From contig CAJTEM010000003.1 in assembly GCA_910575255.1 (NCBI GenBank), positions 180,902-244,901 on the forward strand: a DNA stretch of 64,000 nucleotides, written 5' to 3'. The translations under genes and the position numbers were made by a program. How positions within the stretch are numbered: the stretch's first letter is position 1; every line of letters begins with the position of its first letter. The notes beneath the pieces are model-generated. The model had not been told where the DNA came from. It did not search any database and saw only the letters and a program-made list of their open reading frames with translations. Source of the DNA: Lachnospiraceae bacterium. Lineage in GTDB: Bacteria; Bacillota; Clostridia; Lachnospirales; Lachnospiraceae. This document shows positions 39,569 through 48,307 of this stretch, one piece after another.

Positions 39569-40660
39569 TTACTTGTATACGAAATTGTAAGCTGCCTCAT
39601 AGTTGTCCCAGGCAATAAACTCATCCAGCTTGTCCGCGGATACGGGGATAACCGGAAGGGACACAAACTTCTCCGGGGTCTTTCCCTCTACCACAAAGTC
39701 ATACAGATTCTTAAAGGTCTGAACTCCCTGAATGGACACGGATGCCGTCATGTTGGCTGCCTCAATCCCGTCCACCAGCATCTGATATCCGTCCGGTGAG
39801 CCTCCGGTGGAAACGATGGGAATCTCATCCATTCCTGCATCCTTAAGAGCCTGGAAGCAGCCCTGTGCCATCATATCATTGTTGGCAAAGATATAATCAA
39901 ATTCCTCTCCTGTGGAGATAAAATCTGTGGTCACATTGTAAGCCTTGTCAGTCAGCCAGTCACCGTGAAGAGTAGCCACAACCTCTACCTGATCTCCCAG
40001 CTCTGCCAGAGCCCGGTCCACGCCCTCCTGGTATTTCTCATAGACGCCTGCTCCCTGCTGTCCGGCACAGAAGAACACCTTTGCCCCAGGCTTGTTCTCT
40101 GCGATATACTTGATGGCCGCATAGCCGATCTGATCATACTCACAGGCCACGGAGGCAATATAATCCCCGGGATCGTCAATATCCATGGCAAAGTTCTCCA
40201 CCGTCACCGGAATCCCGGCCTCATTGGCCATCTTCACCAGCTGAGCCCCCTGTTCCGTGGAAATGGGGAAGATGGAGATACCGTCCACCTCCTGCTGAAT
40301 CAGAGACTCCATGGCTGTCACAGATTCCTCCAGACTGTTCTTGGAATCCAGAACAATGGTCTCAACCTTTACATCCGCCTGTCCTGCCGCATACTCAAAA
40401 GCCTTTGAGGCGTATTCATTCCAGATATCCGTCATGTCATAGGCAATATAGCCAAAGGTGTAGCTGTCCTTCTTCTCTGCCTCTGCGGCCTCAGCCTCGG
40501 TCTCCTTCGCCTCGGCCTTGGTCTCCCCTGCCGCCTCCGTCTGGGCGGGAGCCGGCGCCGTCGTGGTGGGAGCCGCCTCCTGTTTGCCGCCGCAGGCTGC
40601 CAGAGACAATACCATTGCACCTGCCATCAATACCGCTATCAATTCTTTACCTTTTTTCAT
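39569..40660 (-). CDS. Sugar-binding lipoprotein of the ABC importer
   Basis: A 363-residue extracellular receptor of the RbsB family. Signal peptide with lipobox LAAC (Cys23), then an Ala/Glu/Thr-rich linker (about 25-65) and the two-lobed binding domain (YTFGYIAYDMTDIWNEYA..., FANNDMMAQGCFQAL, GGSPDGYQMLVDG). AAGGAGG precedes the ATG at 40660; an upstream ATG eight codons earlier has none. Ligand unknown; the accompanying oxidoreductase and isomerases argue for a rarer monosaccharide, cyclitol or glycoside. Confidence 0.93.
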   Translation of the reverse strand: MKKGKELIAVLMAGAMVLSLAACGGKQEAAPTTTAPAPAQTEAAGETKAEAKETEAEAAEAEKKDSYTFGYIAYDMTDIWNEYASKAFEYAAGQADVKVETIVLDSKNSLEESVTAMESLIQQEVDGISIFPISTEQGAQLVKMANEAGIPVTVENFAMDIDDPGDYIASVACEYDQIGYAAIKYIAENKPGAKVFFCAGQQGAGVYEKYQEGVDRALAELGDQVEVVATLHGDWLTDKAYNVTTDFISTGEEFDYIFANNDMMAQGCFQALKDAGMDEIPIVSTGGSPDGYQMLVDGIEAANMTASVSIQGVQTFKNLYDFVVEGKTPEKFVSLPVIPVSADKLDEFIAWDNYEAAYNFVYK

Positions 40661-40713
40661 AGAAATCCTCCTTTTTATTTTCAAACACCTTAACCGGTGT
40701 CTGCACTCCTGCC

Positions 40714-41526
40714 TTACAGCTCCATTCCCAGACTCTTCAGATACTCCGCAGAATCCCGAACCGCCTGATTCACTGCCTCTAAGCTTCCCGGCCCCTCCGG
40801 CGTAAATTCAATCTCAATGCTGAAGGGACAGGCATTGCCGCTCTTCTCAAGCTTTTTAAAAATCTCCGGGAAATCCACGGTTCCCTTTCCCAGCGCCGGG
40901 AAATTCCACTCCTTTGTCTCCCCCGCCTTGTCCTTCAGATGCATGTAACGGATATCTCCCATACAGCTGTCCATATCCGAAACCGGATCCACATTGCCAT
41001 AAAAGATCACATTGGCCGTGTCATAATTGATCCCCACTCTGGGAGAATCTACCCGGTCCGTAATCCCCTTTAGCACCGCGCCCGTGGCATGCTCTCCATG
41101 GCTTTCCAGCACCAGACTCATCTGATACTCCTCAAGATAAGGCAGCAGCATGCGGATATGCTCCGCCACCAGCTCGTCCGAGCCCTTATCTTTGTCCTCC
41201 AAATGGGCTTCCCCCACAGAGGATACAATATAATCACACCCAAAAAATGCCGCCAGCCGGATATTCATGATAAAATCCTGCAAACGTTCCTTGTCCATCA
41301 GGTTGCAGTGCCCGCTCATGGCAAAGGGCGCCAGCCCCAGTTTTTTCATTCGCTCCTTTACCTGAATCAGATATTCAAAGGACTGGCTGGGAAATACATG
41401 CTCCGTCCATCCCTTCGTTGCCGTCAGCTCCACATAATGAAAACCTGCCGCCGCGATCCCCTCCAACGCCTCCTCGATACGGTATCCGTGATAACAGTTG
41501 GAATTGACCCCTATGATTCTCTCCAT
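40714..41526 (-). CDS. Sugar phosphate isomerase/epimerase-like TIM-barrel protein (proximal copy)
   Basis: A 270-residue xylose-isomerase-like TIM barrel. Likely metal ligands lie in LVLESHGEH, INYDTANV, RYMHLKDKAG and FSIEIEF. Similar proteins include IolE/IolH-type and keto-sugar-processing enzymes. AAGGAG precedes the ATG. It is the second gene of the operon, just after the ROK regulator, and should act on the same imported substrate as the oxidoreductase. Confidence 0.86.
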   Translation of the reverse strand: MERIIGVNSNCYHGYRIEEALEGIAAAGFHYVELTATKGWTEHVFPSQSFEYLIQVKERMKKLGLAPFAMSGHCNLMDKERLQDFIMNIRLAAFFGCDYIVSSVGEAHLEDKDKGSDELVAEHIRMLLPYLEEYQMSLVLESHGEHATGAVLKGITDRVDSPRVGINYDTANVIFYGNVDPVSDMDSCMGDIRYMHLKDKAGETKEWNFPALGKGTVDFPEIFKKLEKSGNACPFSIEIEFTPEGPGSLEAVNQAVRDSAEYLKSLGMEL

Positions 41527-41599
41527 TGCCCACTCCTTCCTTTTTGACCGTCCTTCCGGTCACTAAAACCGCTGATTCATTTTATCTAACGCCATTCCC

Positions 41600-42796
41600 T
41601 TAGTACAAAAACAACTTTCCCTTCATCTCTTCCATAAAATTATAATGGGTATCCAGATAATACTTGGCTGCCCCCCGGAATATGGCATCCTCCTTCAGCC
41701 TGGTGAAACGGATGTCCACATCCTCCACAAACTTCCGGAAGCCCACAGCTCCCAAATTGCTCCGGATGCGGCTAAGATACGCCTCCCCCAGTTTTCTCCC
41801 CATGCCGCCGATAATAATCGTGTCCGGATGAAACATGGTGATCAGATTGCCCAGGGCAAAGCTGAGATCATCCGCCAAGTCACACAAAAGGGCCGATGCC
41901 CCCGGTTTTCCTTCCCTGGCCAGCTGCGCCACATCCTTAAAGAGAATCTGCTCTAACCCTTTAAATTCCTCCAATACCCCCCTCTCCTCTGCCCGCTTGC
42001 GCAATGCCATCTCCCCGATCCGATTCTCCAGACACCCCCGGTTCCCGCAGCTGCAAAGCTCCCCGTTCCGATCAATAGAGAAATGCCCGAACTGGGTTCC
42101 CATACCGGTGGCTCCCATAAGAATGGCCCCGTTTTGAATCAGGCTGGCGCCCACGCCCTCATTGATATTCAGATAAGCATAATTATTGATATCCACATCT
42201 CCAAAGACATTCTCCGCATAAGCAAAGCACGCGGTATCATTAAACACGGACAAAGGATAACGCTTGTCTACCTGCTCCCTCAGATCCCCCAGAATCCGGT
42301 TATCCTCCGCAAGCGGCAAAACCATGGAAATGACCCGCTTTTTCTCACTGTCCACAATACCCGGAACAATCAGACACACCCCCAGGATATGCCTGCCCTT
42401 CCCATATCTGCCGGCAAAATCATCAATCAGATCCCGGATTCTCTCCGCCGGAGCCTCCAGCGGCACACATCCTGCCTCCTCCACCAGCTCCACCTCAAAG
42501 GAAGCTGACACTAAGGCAATCTGCAAAATGCGTTTTCGCCAGTTTAGCACCACAATACAGTCCCGCCGGTCATTAATCACCAGGCTGTTGGGCCTGCGGC
42601 CCTGGCTTCTGCTCTCCACCGCTCCTTCGTCTATAATATAACCCTCCTGAATCAGTTCCTCCACCAGCGCCGATACCGTGGTCTTGCTCAGCTTTCGCAG
42701 AGAAGCCAGCTGTGCCCGGGAAATGCCTGGATTCTCCGAAATCATCGTATAAAGTTCTTTTTTATTGACTGATTTGATCAGTTGTTGATTTATCAT
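41600..42796 (-). CDS. ROK-family transcriptional regulator
   Basis: A 398-residue NagC/XylR-type repressor: N-terminal winged helix (about 1-65, GISRAQLASLRKLSKTTVS) fused to a ROK sugar-kinase-like domain with the zinc motif CSCGNRGCLE. The phosphate-binding DXGXT site of active kinases is degraded to a VLNWRKR segment, so it is a sensor and not a kinase. The start at 42796 follows AGGAG; the ATG three codons earlier is too close to it. First gene of the sugar operon, with an operator-like dyad at its transcription start, so it probably represses its own operon until the sugar binds. Confidence 0.92.
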   Translation of the reverse strand: MINQQLIKSVNKKELYTMISENPGISRAQLASLRKLSKTTVSALVEELIQEGYIIDEGAVESRSQGRRPNSLVINDRRDCIVVLNWRKRILQIALVSASFEVELVEEAGCVPLEAPAERIRDLIDDFAGRYGKGRHILGVCLIVPGIVDSEKKRVISMVLPLAEDNRILGDLREQVDKRYPLSVFNDTACFAYAENVFGDVDINNYAYLNINEGVGASLIQNGAILMGATGMGTQFGHFSIDRNGELCSCGNRGCLENRIGEMALRKRAEERGVLEEFKGLEQILFKDVAQLAREGKPGASALLCDLADDLSFALGNLITMFHPDTIIIGGMGRKLGEAYLSRIRSNLGAVGFRKFVEDVDIRFTRLKEDAIFRGAAKYYLDTHYNFMEEMKGKLFLY

Positions 42797-42816
42797 AAAA
42801 GTCATCTCCTGACTTA

Positions 42817-42839
42817 TTTAGTAAGTTCACTGGACTAAT
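42817..42839. promoter_or_regulatory. Likely ROK operator
   Basis: TTTAGT and ACTAAT form an inverted repeat (TTAGT 42818-42822, ACTAA 42834-42838), overlapping the transcription start of the ROK operon. NagC/Mlc operators have similar TT/AA-flanked half-sites. Confidence 0.5.
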
Positions 42840-42846
42840 TAAAAAG

Positions 42847-42875
42847 ATTATAACAGTTTTCCTTCTCTTTGGCAA
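42847..42875 (-). promoter_or_regulatory. Promoter of the ROK sugar operon
   Basis: On the minus strand: -35 TTGCCA (42870-42875), 17-base spacer, consensus -10 TATAAT (42847-42852). Confidence 0.8.
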
Positions 42876-42935
42876 GTGTTTTTATTCAAAATATACAAAA
42901 ATCAAACTATAACGGTTAGTTTTCACCGGATGGGG

Positions 42936-43205
42936 GGTGAGGTTTCAGAAGGTACGCCTTGGAACCAGGGAAGGGACGCAGCGGGAAATGGTCTGCGGAT
43001 TTTTCCGGTTTCGAGATCAAGAATTCCTAAAATTTCTGAGTTTTGCGAAAAGCGAAACGAAAATTCACAAACTCGCTCCGCTCAAACAGTGTGAATTTTC
43101 GTTTCAACGCAAAGCTCAGGAATTTAAGGACTTCTAAATCTCTGCAAAGTCAACATCCGCAGACCATTTCCCGCTGCGTCCCTCCCCTGGTTCCAAGGCT
43201 GAACA
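42936..43205. repeat. Palindromic repeat P1
   Basis: Outer arms 42956-43000 and 43155-43199 match as reverse complements at 44 of 45 positions. Nested inside is a second perfect 16-bp stem (43054-43069 with 43090-43105) whose loop contains ACTCGCTCCGCTCAAAC, the reverse complement of the loop in P4. Part of a 1,240-base gene-free stretch between the ROK operon and the subtilase. Confidence 0.9.
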
Positions 43206-43243
43206 TCCTGTCCCCCGTTCTTTCGAGGCTGGTAAATACCAGC

Positions 43244-43439
43244 TCTGGAAAAAGGGTTCCCCGGCTTGCGTTTGCAGGATGCCTGGAAACTCTTAGCTCG
43301 CATGAATCTGCATCAGTGTCAAAAATACAGCTGTCTGAGCGAAACGAGTTCTGCATTTTTGACACTGCTTTTAGCAGATTTCTACAAGCTTAGAGTTTCT
43401 GCATCCAAAACCCAAGGTCCGGGGAACCCTTTTTCCAGA
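43244..43439. repeat. Palindromic repeat P2
   Basis: Outer arms 43244-43264 and 43419-43439 are perfect 21-base reverse complements. An inner stem (AGTGTCAAAAAT..CAG / CTG..ATTTTTGACACT, about 43315-43366) carries the loop CTGTCTGAGCGAAACGAGTT, the same loop type as P4 on a different stem. Confidence 0.9.
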
Positions 43440-43470
43440 ACGTACCTTTCGGAACCCCACTCCGTGAAAC

Positions 43471-43560
43471 AATGTCAGTAAGTTAAGAAATCGCGAAACA
43501 CAGCCAGGGAAACGGGGAGAGAAGCCATCGGAAAGGTACGCTCTGGAAAAAGAGTTGATA
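43471..43560. repeat. Left half of a P4-type repeat
   Basis: Starts with CAATGTCAGTAAGTTAAG, then AAATCGCGAAACACAG and GGAAACGGGGAGAG, as in P4 and P6, but the matching right half is missing; it is interrupted before P3. Confidence 0.75.
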
Positions 43561-43624
43561 CCTACCAACATCGAAAGAACCAACCTATGAAACAATGTTA
43601 GTTCATTTAGGAAAGGGATATTCA

Positions 43625-43703
43625 GCCTTGAAGCAAGGGGAGAGCCGCAACGGGAAACATCTGCAGGCCGTTTCCCGCTGCGGCTCTCCCCTTGTTTCAA
43701 GGC
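43625..43703. repeat. Palindromic repeat P3
   Basis: Arms 43625-43658 and 43670-43703 are reverse complements at 32 of 34 positions with an 11-base loop. Its right flank (GTACCTTCCGGAACCTCACC) is the inverted form of the left flank of P1. Confidence 0.88.
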
Positions 43704-43731
43704 GTACCTTCCGGAACCTCACCCCGTGAAA

Positions 43732-44040
43732 CAATGTCAGTAAGTTAAGAAATCGCGAAGCACAGCCAGGGAAACAGGGAGAGCAGCCATCGGAAATGGT
43801 TTGCGAATTTTGACTTTGCAGAGATTTAGAAGTCCTTAAATTTCTGAGTTTTGCGTTGAAACGAAAATTCACACTGTCTGAGCGCAGCGAGTTTGTGAAT
43901 TTTCGTTTCGTTTTTAGCAAAAATCGGAAATTTTAGGAATTCTTGATCTCGAAACCGGAAAAAGCAGCAAACCATTTCTGATGGCTGCTCTCCCTGTTTC
44001 CTTGGCGTACCTTTCAGAAACGCTTAACTAACTGACATTG
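43732..44040. repeat. Palindromic repeat P4, most complete copy
   Basis: A 309-base element bounded by CAATGTCAGTAAGTTAAG (43732-43749) and its reverse complement with one change (44023-44040). Next inside are long arms sharing GGAAACAGGGAGAGCAGCCA and AAATGGTTTGC, then a 16-bp stem GAAACGAAAATTCACA-type with loop CTGTCTGAGCGCAGCGAGTT. No reading frame of substance. Confidence 0.9.
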
Positions 44041-44114
44041 CCCGTGAAAAGTAACCCATAACGGTAATAGTTCAAAAATTATCGGTAGCGTAACCATTCT
44101 CTCCCCCGTCAATC

Positions 44115-45089
44115 GTGCAAGCCTTCAGGAATACCTTAATAGTAAAAACAGAAGAAAGCTGCAGGTATTATTTTGTGAATCAAACCAAAATCAGAATTCA
44201 TGGGACGAATACAAATGGTTACAGTGGCAAAGGAATCGGTGTTGCCGTACTGGATACCGGCTGCTTCCCCCACGAAGACCTTGATCATAGAATCGCCGGA
44301 TTTCTGGACATGATACAAAAACGCCCTCTGCCTTATGATGACAACGGACATGGCACCCATGTCTGCGGTATCATCGGCGGCAGCGGCGCTGCCGGAGACG
44401 GTTTCTATTGCGGAATCGCTCCAGGCTGCCATCTGATTCCCGTAAAGGTGCTGGATCGCCGGGGCAATGGCTACTCCTCTGATGTGTTAGCCGGACTTCG
44501 CTGGATTCGCGAAAACCGGGAGCGATGGAACATCCGCATCGTCAACATTTCCGTAGGTTCCTTTTCCCGCAGAAATATGGGAGAGAATTCCGCACTGGTA
44601 CGGGGGGTCAATGCTGCCTGGGATGACGGCATGGTGGTGGTCGTCGCTGCCGGCAACATGGGCCCCAAAAGCGGCACCATCACCACTCCTGGCATCAGCC
44701 GGAAGGTCATCACTGTCGGATGCTCGGATGATCATAAGGAGGTCAACGTGATGGGAAACCGGATGATCGACTACTCTGGCCGCGGTCCCACCAGCGCCTG
44801 CATCTGCAAGCCGGATATCGTGGCCCCGGGCGCCTCCATCATGAGCTGCGCCAACCAGCCTGGCAAATATACCAGTAAAAGCGGTACCTCCATGGCCACG
44901 CCGCTGGTATCCGGTGCCATTGCCCTTTTATTGGAAAAATACCCGGAAATGAGCAACCGGGACGTAAAGCTCCGCCTGCGGGATCGGGCAGTAGACATCG
45001 GCCTTCCCAGAAACCAGCAGGGTTGGGGAATGCTGGATATCGAAAAACTTTTGATGGATGAGATGGAAATCCTCTCACAGAATAGCTGA
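44115..45089 (+). CDS. Subtilisin-like serine protease (S8), no signal peptide
   Basis: A 324-residue subtilase with an intact triad: Asp47 (AVLDTG), His79 (NGHGTHV) and Ser258 (SGTSMATP), plus oxyanion Asn180 (AAGN). It lacks a signal peptide and a classical prodomain, so it resembles intracellular subtilisins (Isp/AprX group). It is rich in Cys for this family (C16, C50, C84, C98, C104, C202, C228, C230, C244). The only plausible start is GTG at 44115, and it has no clear ribosome site. The palindrome array ends 75 bases upstream, so the native promoter or first codons may have been altered. It is a single gene facing the LacI regulator. Confidence 0.85.
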   Translation: MQAFRNTLIVKTEESCRYYFVNQTKIRIHGTNTNGYSGKGIGVAVLDTGCFPHEDLDHRIAGFLDMIQKRPLPYDDNGHGTHVCGIIGGSGAAGDGFYCGIAPGCHLIPVKVLDRRGNGYSSDVLAGLRWIRENRERWNIRIVNISVGSFSRRNMGENSALVRGVNAAWDDGMVVVVAAGNMGPKSGTITTPGISRKVITVGCSDDHKEVNVMGNRMIDYSGRGPTSACICKPDIVAPGASIMSCANQPGKYTSKSGTSMATPLVSGAIALLLEKYPEMSNRDVKLRLRDRAVDIGLPRNQQGWGMLDIEKLLMDEMEILSQNS

Positions 45090-45117
45090 GAACCAGTACT
45101 GCATTGCGGAAATATTT

Positions 45118-45150
45118 TGGGGCAGAGCCCTCATGTGCTCTGCCCCAATG
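45118..45150. terminator. Shared hairpin between subtilase and LacI genes
   Basis: GGGGCAGAG and CTCTGCCCC form a 9-bp stem with a 10-base loop. It overlaps the stop of the minus-strand regulator gene and lies 30 bases after the subtilase. On the minus strand it is followed by AAAATATTTCC. Confidence 0.6.
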
Positions 45151-46120
45151 CCAGTGTCGTATGAAACATTACCTTTTTTGTCACTGCCTGCCGATTACCA
45201 ATCCTTTCCGTTAAAGTAATCACTGCCTCCCTGCCCATCTCTTCCGCATGAATGCTGACGGATGTCAGAGGCGGGGCCGTCAGCCTGCAGATGGAATCTC
45301 CATTCACTCCGATGACCGCGGTATGTTCCGGTACGGCAATTCCGTATTCCGACAACGCCTGAATGACACCGGCCGCAATGGGATCATGGGATACAAAAAT
45401 CGCATCCGGAATCTCTTTTCCGGCATCCAGCCAGCCGCACATCATGCGATACCCGCTCTGAACGCCATAATCCCCCTCCATTTCTCCTATATGAAGCAAA
45501 TCCGCATGCTCGCGTATGTAAGTATGATAGTGATATATTTTCTTCTGCCACACCGGCGTCCCTTCCAAATCCTTTCCTCCGATATACAAAATCCTCTTAT
45601 ACCCCTTCTCTGATAAATGATCAAGGGCAGTCCATACGGTATCCCGCACATCAAAGGTAACCCAGTCCAACAGTTCCGGCACCGGATTGGAACGGCCTAC
45701 CACCACTGCCGGAATTCCTTTCGCCGTGCCAAGAATCTCTTCTATCTGCGCTGCCTGAAAATTTCCGTTAATAATAATCCCATCCAGATTGCCCGGCAGG
45801 CTTTTGAGCATGGAAAACGGAATAAAAGCAGGCGTGATCTGCTCCAGATGACACATGCTTTCTATTCCATAGCGTATTGCAAAATACAAAGCATTATCCA
45901 GCTGATTCTGATAATGGCTCTCTTTATGGATAATTGCAATCTGATACCCCGAAACAGGGCCGCAGGTCCGCTTGTGCTGATACCCCAGTTCCTTCACTGC
46001 CGACCAAATCCGTTCTTTTGTCGCGGTGGTAATCGACAGGGAAGGATCCTTATTCAACATCCTCGACACAGTAGTCTTAGAGACTCCTGCCCGTTTTGCC
46101 ACATCATTCAGTGTAACCAT
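45131..46120 (-). CDS. LacI-family transcriptional regulator
   Basis: A 329-residue LacI/GalR repressor: helix-turn-helix and hinge at 1-60 (TLNDVAKRAGVSKTTVSRMLN), then a periplasmic-binding-protein-like effector domain (FVSHDPIAAGVIQALSEYG). The short ribosome site GGGGGAACT precedes the ATG. It is the last gene of the operon with the ABC importer and amidohydrolase, and probably controls it; a 15-base palindrome in the divergent promoter region at 50115 is a candidate site. Confidence 0.94.
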   Translation of the reverse strand: MVTLNDVAKRAGVSKTTVSRMLNKDPSLSITTATKERIWSAVKELGYQHKRTCGPVSGYQIAIIHKESHYQNQLDNALYFAIRYGIESMCHLEQITPAFIPFSMLKSLPGNLDGIIINGNFQAAQIEEILGTAKGIPAVVVGRSNPVPELLDWVTFDVRDTVWTALDHLSEKGYKRILYIGGKDLEGTPVWQKKIYHYHTYIREHADLLHIGEMEGDYGVQSGYRMMCGWLDAGKEIPDAIFVSHDPIAAGVIQALSEYGIAVPEHTAVIGVNGDSICRLTAPPLTSVSIHAEEMGREAVITLTERIGNRQAVTKKVMFHTTLALGQST

Positions 46121-46162
46121 AGTTCCCCCAGCGTTCTTGTTCCACTTGTATTGCTTAAGTGT

Positions 46163-47038
46163 TCACATTATCTCACAGGACAAAGCATTTTGCAATGAGG
46201 TTTTATTTTTTCTGGCAGTATTGAGGATATTCTCCGCATTTTTATAAAGGAAAAGATCCCGGGAATCCGCAAAAAGCTCCCAACCTTCCACATGCCTTAC
46301 GGCCTCTTTTACCGGAAGCAGCGGATAGGACGAGCCGAACAGCATTTTCTCCCGCAACATGTAATTGGCCGCCAATCGTATATCTTCTTCTCCCGGGCAA
46401 TGCATGGAATACAGATCCGGAAGCAGAAAAACATTCGGAGTAAAAAAGGCAACACAGCACATTTCGCGGAACCACGGCCAGCCTCCATGACCGGCAATCA
46501 TCGGCATATTGGGATACTGCTTTGCCACAGCCTGGAAACATCCTGGCAGCGATGCATCCAATACAGGGGCAATGCTGCCGCTGAAGGTAGCCAACAGCGG
46601 CAGATGAGATTCATTCATATATTCGTACAACGGCTGATACTGCACAGCATCAAAGCGCAGATCATTTCCAAAGCCCGGCTCTATACTGACGCCCAGACAC
46701 GGCCCTTCTTTTGTCAGCCTGATAATCTCCTGCAGGCTTTCCTGCGCTTTTAAAGGATTAAACAGTGGAAATACGGAAAATCTTTCCGGATATCGCTCTG
46801 CCAGACGGACCAAAGCTTCGTTGGAAACATTGGTCATCTGCGATTGCCGGCCCGGCACTACCGCCAAATCCACCCCCGCTTCATCCATCTCCCGCAGAAG
46901 CAATTCTACGGACTGCTCCTTTACCGAAGCCGGCGGACTGCAACGAAAAGCATTTAAAAATTTTTCGGTGGTTTTGTTTGCCACCATAGCGCGGTAGCCA
47001 TCCACAAGGGGGCGTATCCGAAAATCGATGCATTTCAT
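46163..47038 (-). CDS. Amidohydrolase family 2 (ACMSD-like TIM barrel) enzyme
   Basis: A 291-residue metal-dependent TIM barrel of the amidohydrolase 2 family, which includes decarboxylases and hydrolases. Visible marks: N-terminal IDFRIRP in place of the usual HxH metal motif, AGHGGWPW (metal His), and LFGSSYPLLP near the C-terminus (Asp replaced by Ser-Ser-Tyr). The loss of one HxH motif suggests an altered metal site. GGAG precedes the ATG. It follows the substrate-binding protein gene by 66 bases and presumably acts on the imported compound. Confidence 0.82.
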   Translation of the reverse strand: MKCIDFRIRPLVDGYRAMVANKTTEKFLNAFRCSPPASVKEQSVELLLREMDEAGVDLAVVPGRQSQMTNVSNEALVRLAERYPERFSVFPLFNPLKAQESLQEIIRLTKEGPCLGVSIEPGFGNDLRFDAVQYQPLYEYMNESHLPLLATFSGSIAPVLDASLPGCFQAVAKQYPNMPMIAGHGGWPWFREMCCVAFFTPNVFLLPDLYSMHCPGEEDIRLAANYMLREKMLFGSSYPLLPVKEAVRHVEGWELFADSRDLFLYKNAENILNTARKNKTSLQNALSCEIM

Positions 47039-47104
47039 TTTCTGTCTCCTTAATGCCAGTTATACTCACTGCCGATGAAATCTGCAGTTTCCTATACCAT
47101 GCTG

Positions 47105-48220
47105 TCAATGGCAGTCCACCGTTCCAAATGCCTCCGTCAGGAAGCTTTCATCATAAATATCCGCCAGGTCAATTTCTGTAATCAGCATCTCATGACTATA
47201 CAGGAAATCATAGACTCTCGCCATATATTCTTTATCCGCATCCGTCAAGCCCAGAGTACAGTCATAATCCTCCATATAGTGCTCCATCAGCTCCGCATCC
47301 GCGTCGCAATATTCTGCCAGAATTTCCCAGCATTCCTCCTTATTCTCATCATAATAATCCAGGGCCTGCTGCAGCACCTTCAGAAAACGGACAATGATAT
47401 CGCCGTGTTCCTTTCTGAATTCCTCCGTGGCAACCAATACCTGATTATTACGTCCTGCCGTCTCATGCATATTGCTCAGAATCTTTACATCGCCATCCAG
47501 AACATAACGCCATTTGTTAGGGGCAATCGACTGCATACAGTCAATCTCACCGCTAAGGAGCGCGGATAAAGCCTCGTTCCCCTTCAGATTATACAATTGG
47601 ATATCATCCTCCACCACGCCTCCTAAAGCTAACATTTCCATCATCTGATAATGATTGTCTGTCCCGATATTCACGGCCAGATTTTTTCCGGCCAGCTGTG
47701 ATACTTCCGTGATATCCGAATCCGCTCTTACCAGCAGGCAGGGATCCGCAGACGACACGGTAGCCATGGTAATAATTTTCACTCCATTACCATTGGCAAT
47801 GCCGCTATAAGTGGGCTGTCCTCCCAAAAATGACATCTGCAGATCTCCTGCTGTCAGTGCCTCATTCATCACGGCTCCGCTGCCCAGATAGTCCACGCAA
47901 ATCTTGATATTATCCTTGGCAAACTCTTCTTCAAACATCCCCAGCTCAGCCGCCAGCTTCACCGGATATAAAAACGTCTCGCCCAAAAAGTCTCCTACAT
48001 GCACCTCCAGGGCCTCTCCCTGGTTGCTGGCTGTCTCAGCTTCAGAACCAGCCTCACTCTCCGGCACTGCTTCTGTCACGGCCGCCTCTGTCCGCGGACT
48101 GTCGGCACTGCCCGGATTCTCCTGGCTGTCCTGACTTTTTTGTCCGCAGGCCGTCAGGCCAAACACCATGGAAACCATCAAAACCCCTGCCGTCATTTGT
48201 TTCGCAATACTTCTCTTCAT
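47105..48220 (-). CDS. NitT/TauT-type ABC substrate-binding lipoprotein
   Basis: A 371-residue lipoprotein with lipobox LTAC (Cys25), an acidic Ser/Glu/Ala linker (about 30-65) and a type II binding fold typical of nitrate/sulfonate/taurine and related receptors (EVHVGDFLGETFLYPVKLAAELGMFEEE; INIGTDNHYQ-type second lobe). GGAGGGG precedes the ATG. It is the third gene of its importer operon. The ligand may be a sulfonate, a pyrimidine or an aromatic acid; this cannot be chosen by eye. Confidence 0.9.
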   Translation of the reverse strand: MKRSIAKQMTAGVLMVSMVFGLTACGQKSQDSQENPGSADSPRTEAAVTEAVPESEAGSEAETASNQGEALEVHVGDFLGETFLYPVKLAAELGMFEEEFAKDNIKICVDYLGSGAVMNEALTAGDLQMSFLGGQPTYSGIANGNGVKIITMATVSSADPCLLVRADSDITEVSQLAGKNLAVNIGTDNHYQMMEMLALGGVVEDDIQLYNLKGNEALSALLSGEIDCMQSIAPNKWRYVLDGDVKILSNMHETAGRNNQVLVATEEFRKEHGDIIVRFLKVLQQALDYYDENKEECWEILAEYCDADAELMEHYMEDYDCTLGLTDADKEYMARVYDFLYSHEMLITEIDLADIYDESFLTEAFGTVDCH

Positions 48221-48307
48221 GTTTTCCCCTCCTGGTTATTATGAGTACTTTTAAATGGTAACCATTCCCCCTTGAACTGTTACCGTGTACATCCATTGGA
48301 ATCGGAA

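Noticed and set aside
42937..43920. Several 60-115 codon frames in both strands of the palindrome array
   Set aside because: They share near-identical peptides because of the inverted repeats (for example FRFNAKLRNLRTSKSLQS in two of them) and lack ribosome sites; they are by-products of the repeats.
42936..44040. CRISPR array
   Set aside because: The repeated units are long palindromes of unequal length with no regular repeat-spacer pattern, and no cas genes are present in the window.
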